DNA from: Camelus bactrianus
Lineage: Eukaryota; Chordata; Mammalia; Artiodactyla; Camelidae
Reading direction: 5' to 3'
NCBI RefSeq assembly: GCF_048773025.1
Contig: NW_027413957.1
Coordinates: forward strand, 6,572,001 to 6,636,000
DNA length: 64,000 bases
Shown here: piece after piece, positions 11,034 to 23,000 of the stretch
Layout of the letters: the number at the start of each line of letters is the position of its first letter
Numbering within the stretch: position 1 is the first letter of the stretch
Position numbers and translations under genes: made by a program
Notes under the pieces: model-generated
Told to the model about the DNA's origin: nothing
What the model saw: only the letters and a program-made list of their open reading frames with translations
Databases searched by the model: none

Positions 11034-13959
11034 CAACCTCCCCACACTCAGAATTCCGGAACACGGCTGACTGTGTGGGGGAGGTTCAGGGCCGCCCTCC
11101 ACGCAGCTGCCTGGTGTCACAGGTGTTCCCTGGCAGGGAGAAGTCCGCTAATTACCTCCCATGTCCATGGGGAGGCACAAGATGCTACCTGAGTTTCCAG
11201 CCCAACCCCCGCCTTTCTCCGGCAGCCCGCAGTGGGAGGGATTCGGGGAAGACACTCGAAGGGCTCCTAGGAGATCCCGGGTGCTGCAGACAGAAGACGG
11301 AACCTCCCCACACTCAGAATTCCGGAACACGGCTGACTGTGTGGGGGAGGTTCGGGGCCGCCCTCCACGCAGCTGCCTGGTGTCACAGGTGTTCCCTGGC
11401 AGGGGGAAGTCCGCTAATTACCTCCCTTGTCCATGGGGAGGCACAAGATGCTACCTGCTTTTCCAGCCCAACCCCCTCCTTTCCCCGGCAGCCCTCACAG
11501 GGAGGGACTGGGGGAAGACACTCGAAAGGCTTCTAGGAGAACCCGGGTGCTGCAGACAGAAGACGGAACCTCCCCACACTCAGAATTCTGGAACACGTGT
11601 GACTGTGTGGGTGAGGTTTAGGGCCGGACTCCACGCAGCTTCCTGGTGTCACAGTTGTTCCCTGGCAGGGGGAAGTCCGCTAATTACCTCCCTTGTCCAT
11701 GGGGAGGCACTAGATGCTACCTGCGTTTCCAGCCCAACCCCCGCCGTTCCCCGGCTGCCTGCACTGGGAGGGACTCGGGGAAGACTCTCGAAGGGCTCCT
11801 AGGAGATCCCGGGTGCTGCAGACATAAGACGGAACCTCCCCACACTCAGAATTCCGGAACACGGGTGACTGTGTGGGTGAGGTTTAGGGCCGCCCTCCAC
11901 ACAGCTTCCTGGTGTCACAGGTGTTCCCTGGTAGGGGGAAGACCGCTAATTACCTCCCCTGTCCATGGGGAGGCACTGGATGCTACCTGAGTTTCCAGCC
12001 CAACCCCCGCCTTTCCCCGGCTGCCCGCACTGGGAGGGACTCGGGGAAGACTCTCGAAGGGCTCCTAGGAGATCCCGGGTGCTGCAGACAGAAGACGGAA
12101 CCTCCCCACACTCAGAATTCCGGAACACGGTTGACTGTGTGGGGGAGGTTCGGGGCCGCACTCCACGCAGCTGACTGTTGTCACAGGTGTTCCCTGGTAG
12201 AGGGAAGACCGCTAATTACCTCCCCTGTCCATGGGGAGGCACTAGGTGCTACCTGAGTTTCCAGCCCAACCCCCGCCGTTCCCCGGCTGCCCGCACTGGG
12301 AGGGACTCGGGGAAGACTCTCGAAGGGCTCCTAGGAGATCCCGGGTGCTGCAGACATCAGACGGAACCTCCCCACACTCAGAATTCCTGAACACGGTTGA
12401 CTGTGTGGGGGAGGTTCGGGGACGCCCTCCACGCAGCTGCCTGGTGTCACAGGTGTTCCCTGGCAGGTGGAAGTCCGCTAATTACCTCCCCTGTCCATGG
12501 GGAGGCACTAGATGCTACCTGCGTTTCCAGCCCAACCCCTGCATTTCCCTGGCTGCCCGCACTTGGAGGGACTCAGGGAAGACTCTCGAAGGGCTCCTAG
12601 GAGATCCCGGGTGCTGCAGACATAAGACGGAACCTCCCCACACTCAGAATTCCGGAACACGGCTGACTGGGTGGGGAAGGTTCGGGGCAGCCCTCCACGC
12701 AGCTGCATGGTGTCACAGGTGTTCCCTGGCAGGGGGAAGTCCGCTAATTACCTCCCTTGTCCATGGGGAGGCACTAGATGCTACCTGAGTTTCCAGCCCA
12801 ACCCCCGCCTTTCCCCGGCTGCCCGCACTGGGAGGGACTCGGGGAAGACTCTCGAAGGGCTCCTAGGAGATCCCGGGTGCTGCAGACAGAAGACGGAACC
12901 TCCCCACACTCAGAATTCCGGAACACGGGTGACTGAGTGGGTGAGGTTTAGGGCCGCCCTCCACACAGCTTCCTGGTGTCACAGGTGTTCCCTGGAAGGG
13001 GAAAGACCTCTAATTACCTCCCCTGTCCATGGGGAGTCACTAGATGCTACCTGAGTTTCCAGCCCAACCCCCGCCGTTCCCCGGGTGCCCGCACTGGGAG
13101 GGACTCGTGGAAGACTCTTGAAGGGCTCCTAGGAGATCCCGGGTGCTGCAGACATAAGACGGAACGTCCCCACACTCAGAATTCCGGAACACGGTTGACT
13201 GTGTGGGGGAGGTTCGGGGCCGCCCTCCACGCAGCTGCCTGGTGTCACAGGTGTTCCCTGGCAGGGGGAAGTCCGCTAATTACCTCCTCTGTCCATGGGG
13301 AGGCACTAGATGCTACCTGCGTTTCCAGCACAACCCCCACCTTTCCCTGGCTGCCCGCACTTGGAGGGACCCAGGGAAGACTCTCGAAAGGCTCCTAGGA
13401 GATCCCGGGTGCTGCAGACATAAGACGGAACCTCCCCACACTCAGAATTCCGGAACACGGCTGACTGTGTGGGGAAGGTTCGGGGCAGCCCTCCACGCAG
13501 GTGCATGGTTTCACAGGTGTTCCCTGGCAGGGGGAAGTCCGCTAATTACCTCCCTTGTCCATGGGGAGGCACTAGATGCTACCTGCTTTTCCAGCCCAAC
13601 CCCCGCCTTTCCCCAGCAGCCCGCACAGGGAGGGACTTGGGGAAGACACTCGAAGAGCTCCTAGGAGAACCCGGGTGCTGCAGACATAAGACGGAACCTC
13701 CCCACACTCAGAATTCTGGAACACGGGTGACTGTGTGGGTGAGGTTTAGGGCCGCCCTCCACACAGCTTCCTGGTGTCACAGGTGTTCCCTGGTAGGGGG
13801 AAGACAGCTAATTACCTCCCCCGTCCATGGGGAGGCACTACATGCTACCTGAGTTTCCAGCCAAACCCCCGCCTTTTCCAAGCTGCCCGCACTGGGAGGG
13901 ACTCGGGGAAGACTCTCGAAGGGCTCCTAGGAGATCCCGGGTGCTGCAGACATAAGACG
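11034..13959 (+). repeat. Higher-order repeat unit 4 of 4: 11 monomers, 2926 bp
   Basis: Near-identical copy of the preceding 11-mer, starting at the GACGCAACC marker at 11034. At 13960, where a fifth unit would start, the base is the common G (GACGGAACC), and the following sequence departs from the pattern, so the higher-order series ends here. Private changes include GGCTTCTAGG near 11531 and GACATCAGACGG near 12357. Confidence 0.9.
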
Positions 13960-16900
13960 GAACCTCCCCACACTCAGAATTCCGGAACACGGCTGACTGT
14001 GTGGGGAAGGTTCGGGGCCGCCCTCCACGCAGCTGCCTGGAGTCACAGGTGTTCCCTGGCAGGCGGAATTCCGCTAATTACCTCCCCTGTCCATGGGGAG
14101 TCACTAGATGCTACCTGCTTTTCCAGCCCAACCCCCGCCTTTCCCCAGCAGCCCGCAGTGGGAAGGATTCGGCGAAGACACTCGAAGGGCTCCTAGGAGA
14201 TCCCGGGTGCTGCAGACAGAAGACGGAACCTCCCCACACTCAGAATTCCGGAACACGGCTGACTGTGTGGGGGAGGTTCGGGGCCGCCCTCCACGCAGCT
14301 GCCTGTTGTCACAGGTGTTCCCTGGCAGGTGGAAGTCCGCTAATTACCTCCCCTGTATATGGGGAGGCACTAGATGCTACCTGCTTTTCCAGCACAACCC
14401 CCTCCTTTCCCCGGCAGCCCGCACAGGGAGGGACTCTGGGAAGACACTCGAAGGGCTCCTAGGAGATCCCGGGTGCTGCAGACAGAAGACGGAACCTCCC
14501 CACACTCAGAATTCCGAAACACGGGTGACTGTGTGGGTGAGGTTTAGGGCCGCCCTCCACTCAGCTTCCTGGTGTCACAGGTGTTCCCTGGTAGGGGGAA
14601 GACCGCTAATTACCTCCGCTGTCCATGGGGAGGCACTAGATGCTACCTGAGTTTCCAGCCCAACCCCCGCCTTTCCCAGGCTGCCCGCAAAGGGAGGGAC
14701 TCGGGGAAGACTCTCGAATGGCTCCTAGGAGATCCCGGGTGCTGCAGACATAAGACGGAACTTCCCACACTCAGAATTCCGGAACACGTGTGACTGTGTG
14801 GGTGAGGTTTAGGGCCGCACTCCACGCAGCTTCCTGGTGTCACAGTTGTTCCCTGGCAGGGGGAAGTCCGCTAATTACCTCCCTTGTCCATGGGGAGGCA
14901 CTAGATGCTACCTGCTTTTCCAACACAACCCCCGCGGTTCCCCGGCTGCCCGCACTGGGAGGGACTCGGGGAAGACTCTCGAAGGGCTCCTAGGAGATCC
15001 CGGGTGCTGCAGACATAAGACGGAACCTCCCCACACTCAGAATTCCGGAACAAGGCTGACTGTGTGGGGTAGGTTCGGGGCCGCCCTCCACGCAGCTGCC
15101 TGGTGTCACAGGTGTTCCCTGGCAGGTGGAAGTCCGCTAATTACCTCCCCTGTCCATGGGGAGGCACAAGATGCTACCTGCGTTTCCAGCACAACCCCCT
15201 CCTTTCCCTGGCAGCCAGCACAGGGAGGGACTCTGGGAAGACACTCGAAGGGCTCCTAGGAGATCCCGGGTGCTGCAGACAGAAGACGGAACCTCCCCAC
15301 ACTCATACTTCCGGAACACAGTTGACTGTGTGGGGGAGTTTCGGGGCCGCCCTCCACGCAGCTGCCTGGTGTCACAGGTGTTCCCTGGCAGGGGGAAGTC
15401 CGCTAATTACCTCCCCTGTCCATGGGGAGGCACTAGATGCTACCTGCGTTTCCAGCCCAAACCCCGCCGTTCCCCGGCTGCCTGCACATGGAGGGACTCG
15501 GGGAAGACTCTCGAAGGGCTCCTAGGAGATCCCGGGTGCTGCAGACATAAGACGGAACCTCCCCACACTCAGAATTCCGGAACACGGGTGACTGTGTGGG
15601 TGAGGTTTAGGGCCGCCCTCCACACAGCTTCCTGGTGTCACAGGTGTTCCCTGGTAGGGGGAAGACCGCTAATTACCTCCCCTGTCCATGGGGAGGCACT
15701 AGATGCTACCTGAGTTTCCAGCCCAACCCCCGCCTTTCCCCGGCTGCCCGCACTGGGAGGGACTCGGGGTAGACTCTCGAAGGGCTCCTAGGAGATCACG
15801 GGTGCTGTAGACAGAAGACGGAACCTCCCCACACTCAGAATTCCGGAACACGGTTGACTGAGTGGGTGAAGTTTAAGGCCGCCCTCCACACAGATTCCTG
15901 GTGTCACAGGTGTTCCCTGGCAGGGGGAAGTCCGCTAATTACCTCCCATGTCCATGGGGAGGCACTAGATGCTACCTGCTTTTCCAGCCCAATCCCCGCT
16001 TTCCCCATCAGACCGCACAGGGAGGGACTGGGGGAAGACACTCGAAGGGCTCCTAGGTGAACCCGGGTTCTGCACACATAAGACGGAACCTCCCCACACT
16101 CAGAATTCCGGAACACGGCTGACTGTGTGGGGGAGGTTCGGTGCCGCCCTCCACGCAGCTGCCTGGTGTCACAGGTGTTCCCTGGCAGGGAGAAGTCCGC
16201 TAATTACCTCCCCTGTCCATGGGGAGGCACTAGATGCTACCTGCTTTTCCAGCCCAACCCCCGCCTTTCCCCGGCAGCCCGCAGTGGGAGGGATACGGGG
16301 AAGACACTCGAAGGGCTCCTAGGAGATCCCGGGTGCTGCAGACAGAAGACGGAACCTCCCCACACTCAGAATTCCGGAACACGGGTGACTGAGTGGGTGA
16401 GGTTTAGGGCCGCCCTCCAACAGTTTCCTGGTGTCACAGGTGTTCCCTGGAAGGGGAAAGACCTCTAATTACCTCCCCTGTCCATGGGGAGGCACTAGAT
16501 GCTACCTGAGTTTCCAGCCCAACCCCCGCCGTTCCCCGGGTGCCCGCACTGGGAGGGACTCGTGGAAGACTCTCGAAGGGCTCCTAGGAGATCCCGGGTG
16601 CTGCAGACATAAGACGGAACGTCCCCACACTCAGAATTCCGGAACACGGTTGACTGTGTGGGGGAGGTTCGGGGCCGCCCTCCACGCAGCTGCCTGGTGT
16701 CACAGGTGTTCCCTGGCAGGGGGAAGTCCGCTAATTATCTCCTCTGTCCATGGGGAGGCACTAGATGCTACCTGCGTTTCCAGCACAACCCCCATCTTTC
16801 CCTGGCTGCCCGCACTTGGAGGGACCCAGGGAAGACTCTCGAAAGGCTCCTAGGAGATCCCGGGTGCTGCAGACATAAGACGGAACCTCCCCACACTCAG

Positions 16901-19900
16901 AATTCCGGAACACGGCTGATTGTGTGGGGAAGGTTCGGGGCAGCCCTCCACGCAGCTGCATGGTTTCACAGGTGTTCCCTGGCAGGGGGAAGTCCGCTAA
17001 TTACCTCCCTTGTCCATGGGGAGGCACTAGATGCTACCTGCATTTCCAGCCCAACCCCCGCCTTTCCCCAGCAGCCCGCACAGGGAGGGACTTGGGGAAG
17101 ACACTCGAAGAGCTCCTAGGAGAACCCGGGTGCTGCAGACATAAGACGGAACCTCCCCACACTCAGAATTCCGGAACACGGGTGACTGTGTGGGTGAGGT
17201 TTAGGGCCGCCCACCACACAGCTTCCTGGTGTCACAGGTGTTCCCTGGTAGGGGGAAGACAGCTAATTACCTCCCCCGTCCATGGGGAGGCACTACATGC
17301 TACCTGAGTTTCCAGCCAAACCCCTGAATTTTCCCGGCTGCCCGCACTGGGAGGGACTCGGGGAAGACTCTCGAAGGGCTCCTAGGAGATCCCGGGTGCT
17401 GCAGACATAAGACGGAACCTCCCCACACTCAGAATTCCGGAACACGGCTGACTGTGTGGGTGAGGTTTAGGGCCGCCTCCACACAGCTTCCTGGTGTCAC
17501 AGGTGTTCCCTGGTAGGGGGAAGACCGCTAATTACCTCCGCTGTCCATGGGGAGGCACTAGATGCTACCTGAGTTTCCAGCCCAACCCCCGCCTTTCCCA
17601 GGCTGCCCGCAAAGGGAGGGACTCGGGGAAGACTCTCGAATGGCTCCTAGGAGATCCCGGGTGCTGCAGACATAAGACGGAACTTCCCACACTCAGAATT
17701 CCGGAACACGTGTGACTGTGTGTGTGAGGTTTAGGGCCTCACTCCACGCAGCTTCCTGGTGTCACAGTTGTTCCCTGGCAGGGGGAAGTCCGCTAATTAC
17801 CTCCCTTGTCCATGGGGAGGCACTAGATGCTACCTGCTTTTCCAGCCCAACCCCCGCGGTTCCCCGGCTGCCCGCACAGGGAGGGACTCGGGGAAGACTC
17901 TCGAAGGGCTCCTAGGAGATCCCGGGTGCTGCAGACATAAGACGGAACCTCCCCACACTCAGAATTCCGGAACAAGGCTGACTGTGTGGGGAAGGTTCGG
18001 GGCCGCACTCCACGCAGCTGCCTGGTGTCACAGGTGTTCCCTGGCAGGTGGAAGTCCGCTAATTACCTCCCCTGTCCATGGGGAGGCACAAGATGCTACC
18101 TGCGTTTCCAGCACAACCCCCTCCTTTCCCTGGCAGCCAGCACAGGGAGGGACTCTGGGAAGACACTCGAAGGGCTCCTAGGAGATCCCGGGTGCTGCAG
18201 ACAGAAGACGGAACCTCCCCACACTCAGAATTCCGGAACACAGTTGACTGTGTGGGGGAGTTTCGGGGCCGCCCTCCACGCAGCTGCCTGGTGTCACAGG
18301 TGTTCCCTGGCAGGGGGAAGTCCGCTAAATACCTCCCCTGTCCATGGGGAGGCACTAGATGCTACCTGCGTTTCCAGCCCAACCCCCGCCTTTCCCCAGC
18401 AGCCCGCACAGGGAGGGACTTGGGGAAGACACTCGAAGGGCTCCTAGGTGAACCCGGGTGCTGCAGACATAAGACGGAACCTCCCCACACTCAGAATTCC
18501 GGAACACGGCTGACTGTGTGAGGGAGGATCGGGGCCGCCCTCCACGCAGCTGCCTGGTGTCACAGGTGTTCCCTGGCAGGGAGAAGTCCGCTAATTACCT
18601 CCCCTGTCCATGGGGAGGCACAAGATGCTACCTGAGTTTCCAGCCTAACCCCCGCCTTTCCCCAGCAGCCCGCAGTGGGAGGGATTCGGGAAAGACACTC
18701 GAAGGGCTCCTAGGAGATCCCGGGTGCTGCAGACAGAAGACGGAACCTCCCCACACTCAGAATTCCGGAACACGGCTGACTGTGTGGGGGAGGTTCGGGG
18801 CCGCCCTCCACGCAGCTTCCTGGTGTCACAGGTGTTCCCTGGCAGGGGGAAGTCCGCTAATTACCTCCCTTGTCCATGGGGAGGCACAAGATGCTACCTG
18901 CTTTTCCAGCCCAACCCCCTCCTTTCCCCGGCAGCCCGCACAGGGAGGGACTGGGGGAAGACACTCGAAAGGCTCCTAGGAGAACCCGGGTGCTGCAGAC
19001 ATAAGACGGAACCTCCCCACACTCAGAATTCGGGAACACGTGTGACTGTGTGGGTGAGGTTTAGGGCCGGACTCCACGAAGCTTCCTGGTGTCACAGGTG
19101 TTCCCTGGCAGGGGGAAGTCCGCTAATTACCTCCCTTGTCCATGGGGAGGCACTAGATGCTACCTGCGTTTCCAGCCCAAACCCCGCCGTTCCCCGGCTG
19201 CCTGCACATGGAGGGACTCGGGGAAGACTCTCGAAGGGCTCCTAGGAGATCCCGGGTGCTGCAGACATAAGACGGAACCTCCCCACACTCAGAATTCCGG
19301 AACACGGGTGACTGTGTGGGTGAGGTTTAGGGCCGCCCTCCACACAGCTTCCTGGTGTCACAGGTGTTCCCTGGTAGGGGGAAGACCGCTAATTACCTCC
19401 CCTGTCCATGGGGAGGCACTAGATGCTACCTGAGTTTCCAGCCCAACCCCCGCCTTTCCCCGGCTGCCCGCACTTGGAGGGACTCGGGGTAGACTCTCGA
19501 AGGGCTCCTAGGAGATCACGGGTGCTGTAGACTGAAGACGGAACCTCCCCACACTCAGAATTCCGGAACACGGCTGACTGAGTGGGTGAGGTTTAGGGCC
19601 GCCCTCCACACAGATTCCTGGTGTCACAGGTGTTCCCTGGCAGGGGGAAGTCCGCTAATTACCTCCCATGTCCATGGGGAGGCACTAGATGCTACCTGCT
19701 TTTCCAGCCCAACCCCCGCTTTCCCCTTCAGACCGCACAGGGAGGGACTGGGGGAAGACAGTCGAAGGGCTCCTAGGTGAACCCGGGTTCTGCACACATA
19801 AGACGGAACCTCCCCACACTCAGAATTCCGGAACACGGCTGACTGTGTGGGGGAGGTTCGGTGCCGCCCTCCACGCAGCTGCCTGGTGTCACAGGTGTTC

Positions 19901-21404
19901 CCTGGCAGGGAGAAGTCCGCTAATTACCTCCCCTGTCCATGGGGAGGCACTAGATTCTACCTGAGTTTCCAGCCAAACCCCCGCCTTTCCCCGGCAGCCC
20001 GCAGTGGGAGGGATTCGGGGAAGACACTCGAAGGGCTCCTAGGAGATCCCGGGTGCTGCAGACAGAAGACGGAACCTCCCCACACTCAGAATTCCGGAAC
20101 ACGGCTGAATGTGTGGGGGAGGTTCGGGGCCGCCCTCCACGCAGCTGCCTGGAGTCACAGGTGTTCCCTGGCAGGGGGAAGTCCGCTAATTACCTCCCTT
20201 TTCCATGGGGAGGCACAAGATGCTACCTGCTTTTCCAGCCCAACCCCCGCATTTCCCCGGCAGCCCGCACAGGGACGGACTGGGGGAAGACACTCGAAAT
20301 GCTCCTAGGAGAACCCGGGTGCTGCAGACAGAAGACGGAACCTCCCCACACTCAGAATTCCGGAACACGTGTGACTGTGTGGGTGAGGTTTAGGGCTGCC
20401 TTTCCCCCCACACAGCTTCCTTGTGTCACAGGTGTTCCCTGGTAGGGGGAAGACCGCTAATTACCTCCCCTGTCCATGGGGAGGCACTAGATGCTACCTG
20501 CGTTTCCAGCACAACCCCTTCCTTTCCCCGGCAGCCCGTACAGGAGGGACTCTGGGAAGACACTCGAAGGGCTCCTTGGAGATCCCGGGTGCTGCAGACA
20601 GAAGACGGAACCTCCCCACACTCAGAATTCCGGAACACGGTTGACTGTGTGGGGGAGGTTCGGGGCCGCCATCCACGCAGCTGCCTGGGGTCACAGGTGT
20701 TCCCTGGCAGGTGGAAGTCCGCTAATTACCTCCCCTGTCCATGGGGAGGCACAAGATGCTACCTGCGTTTCCAGCACAACCCCCTCCTTTCCCTGGCTGC
20801 CCGCAGTGGGAGGGACTCGGGGAAGACTCTCGAAAGGCTCCTAGGAGATCCCGGGTGCTGCAGACATAAGACGGAACCTCCCCAATCTCAGAATTCCGGA
20901 ACACGGCTGACTGTGTGGGGAAGGTTCGGGACCGCCCTCCACGCAGCTGCCTGGTGTCACAGGTGTTCCCTGGCAGGGGGAAGTCCGCTAATTACCTTCC
21001 ATGTCCATGGGGAGGCACTAGATGCTACCTGCTTTTCCAGCCCAACCCCCGCCTTTCATCAGCAGCCCACACAGGGAGGGACTGGGGGAAGACACTCGAA
21101 GGGCTCCTAGGTGAACCCGGGTGCTGCAGACATAAGACGGAACCACCCCACACTCAGAATTCCGGAACACGGCTGACTGTGTGGGGGAGGTTCAGGGCCG
21201 CCCTCCACGCAGCTGCCTGGTGTCACAGGTGTTCCCTGGCAGGGAGAAGTCCGCTAATTACCTCCCCTGTCCATGGGGAGGCACAAGATGCTACCTGAGT
21301 TTCCAGCCCAACCCCCGCCTTTCTCCGGCAGCCCGCAGTGGGAGGGATTCGGGGAAGACACTCGAAGGGCTCCTAGGAGACCCCGGGTGCTGCAGACAGA
21401 AGAC
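13960..21404 (+). repeat. Satellite mosaic with long-range copies
   Basis: Same 266-bp units, arranged as blocks that recur elsewhere rather than as one local higher-order repeat. About 14.5-15.4 kb matches 25.5-26.3 kb (offset near 10,901), about 15.42-16.24 kb matches 19.15-19.96 kb (offset 3720, 14 monomers), about 16.43-17.31 kb matches 12.98-13.85 and 30.26-31.14 kb, and about 17.49-19.62 kb matches 25.47-27.60 kb. No other sequence type is present. Confidence 0.85.
20397..20416 (+). repeat. Rare +5 pyrimidine-insertion monomer variant, copy 3
   Basis: Same insertion as at 711 and 1779, but about 70 monomers (18.6 kb) from copy 2. It is again preceded by a unit with CCCGCATTTCCCC and GAAGACACTCGAAA cassettes, which supports transfer of a multi-kilobase block between the two ends of this interval. 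Confidence 0.85.
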
Positions 21405-22202
21405 GGAACCTCCCCACACTCAGAATTCCGGAACACGGCTGACTGTGTGGGGGAGGTTCGGGGCCGCCCTCCACGCAGCTGCCTGGTGTCACAGGTGTTC
21501 CCTGGCAGGGGGAAGTCCGCTAATTACCTCCCTTGTCCATGGGGAGGCACAAGATGCTACCTGCTTTTCCAGCCCAACCCCCTCCATTCCCCGGCAGCCC
21601 GCACAGGGAGGGACTGGGGGAAGACACTCGAAAGGCTCCTAGGAGAACCCGGGTGCTGCAGACATAAGACGGAACCTCCCCACACTCAGAATTCTGGAGC
21701 ACGTGTGACTGTGTGGGTGAAGTTTAGGGCCGGACTCCAAGCAGCTTCCTGGTGTCACAGTTGTTCCCTGGCAGGGGGAAGTCCGCTAATTACCTCCCTT
21801 GTCCATGGGGAGGCACTAGATGCTACCTGCGTTTCCAGCCCAACCCCCGCCTTTCCCCGGCTGCCCGCACTGGGAGGGACTCGGGGAAGACTCTCGAAAG
21901 GCTCCTAGGAGATCCCGGGTGCTGCAGACATAAGACGGAACCTCCCCAATCTCAGAATTCCGGAACACGGCTGACTGTGTGGGGAAGGTTCGGGACCGCC
22001 CTCCACGCAGCTGCCTGGTGTCACAGGTGTTCCCTGGCAGGGGGAAGTCCGCTAATTACCTTCCATGTCCAAGGGGAGGCACTAGATGCTACCTGCTTTT
22101 CCAGCCCAACCCCCGCCTTTCCCCAGCAGCCCACACAGGGAGGGACTGGGGGAAGACACTCGAAGGGCTCCTAGGTGAACCCGGGTGCTGCAGACATAAG
22201 AC
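21405..22202 (+). repeat. Tandem 3-monomer duplication, copy 1 (798 bp)
   Basis: Three monomers marked by CCCCTCCATTCCCC, TCACAGTTGTTCC and GGTTCGGGACCGCC with CCCCAATCTCAG. It is repeated immediately downstream at an offset of exactly 798 bp. Boundaries are set where the upstream cassettes stop matching (AGATCCC/ACAGAAG versus TGAACCC/ACATAAG) and are good to a few tens of bases. One difference seen: CCAAGCAG near 21738 versus CCACGCAG in copy 2. Confidence 0.85.
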
Positions 22203-23000
22203 GGAACCTCCCCACACTCAGAATTCCGGAACACGGCTGACTGTGTGGGGGAGGTTCGGGGCCGCCCTCCACGCAGCTGCCTGGTGTCACAGGTGTTCCC
22301 TGGCAGGGGGAAGTCCGCTAATTACCTCCCTTGTCCATGGGGAGGCACAAGATGCTACCTGCTTTTCCAGCCCAACCCCCTCCATTCCCCGGCAGCCCGC
22401 ACAGGGAGGGACTGGGGGAAGACACTCGAAAGGCTCCTAGGAGAACCCGGGTGCTGCAGACATAAGACGGAACCTCCCCACACTCAGAATTCTGGAGCAC
22501 GTGTGACTGTGTGGGTGAAGTTTAGGGCCGGACTCCACGCAGCTTCCTGGTGTCACAGTTGTTCCCTGGCAGGGGGAAGTCCGCTAATTACCTCCCTTGT
22601 CCATGGGGAGGCACTAGATGCTACCTGCGTTTCCAGCCCAACCCCCGCCTTTCCCCGGCTGCCCGCACTGGGAGGGACTCGGGGAAGACTCTCGAAAGGC
22701 TCCTAGGAGATCCCGGGTGCTGCAGACATAAGACGGAACCTCCCCAATCTCAGAATTCCGGAACACGGCTGACTGTGTGGGGAAGGTTCGGGACCGCCCT
22801 CCACGCAGCTGCCTGGTGTCACAGGTGTTCCCTGGCAGGGGGAAGTCCGCTAATTACCTTCCATGTCCAAGGGGAGGCACTAGATGCTACCTGCTTTTCC
22901 AGCCCAACCCCCGCCTTTCCCCAGCAGCCCACACAGGGAGGGACTGGGGGAAGACACTCGAAGGGCTCCTAGGTGAACCCGGGTGCTGCAGACATAAGAC
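22203..23000 (+). repeat. Tandem 3-monomer duplication, copy 2 (798 bp)
   Basis: Near-identical repeat of the preceding 798 bp. Downstream, the match ends near 23055, where TTCAGGGCC replaces TTCGGGGCC. A related form of the third monomer also occurs once upstream (about 20.9-21.3 kb) and once at 28.6-29.0 kb, but the exact tandem pair is only here. Confidence 0.85.
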
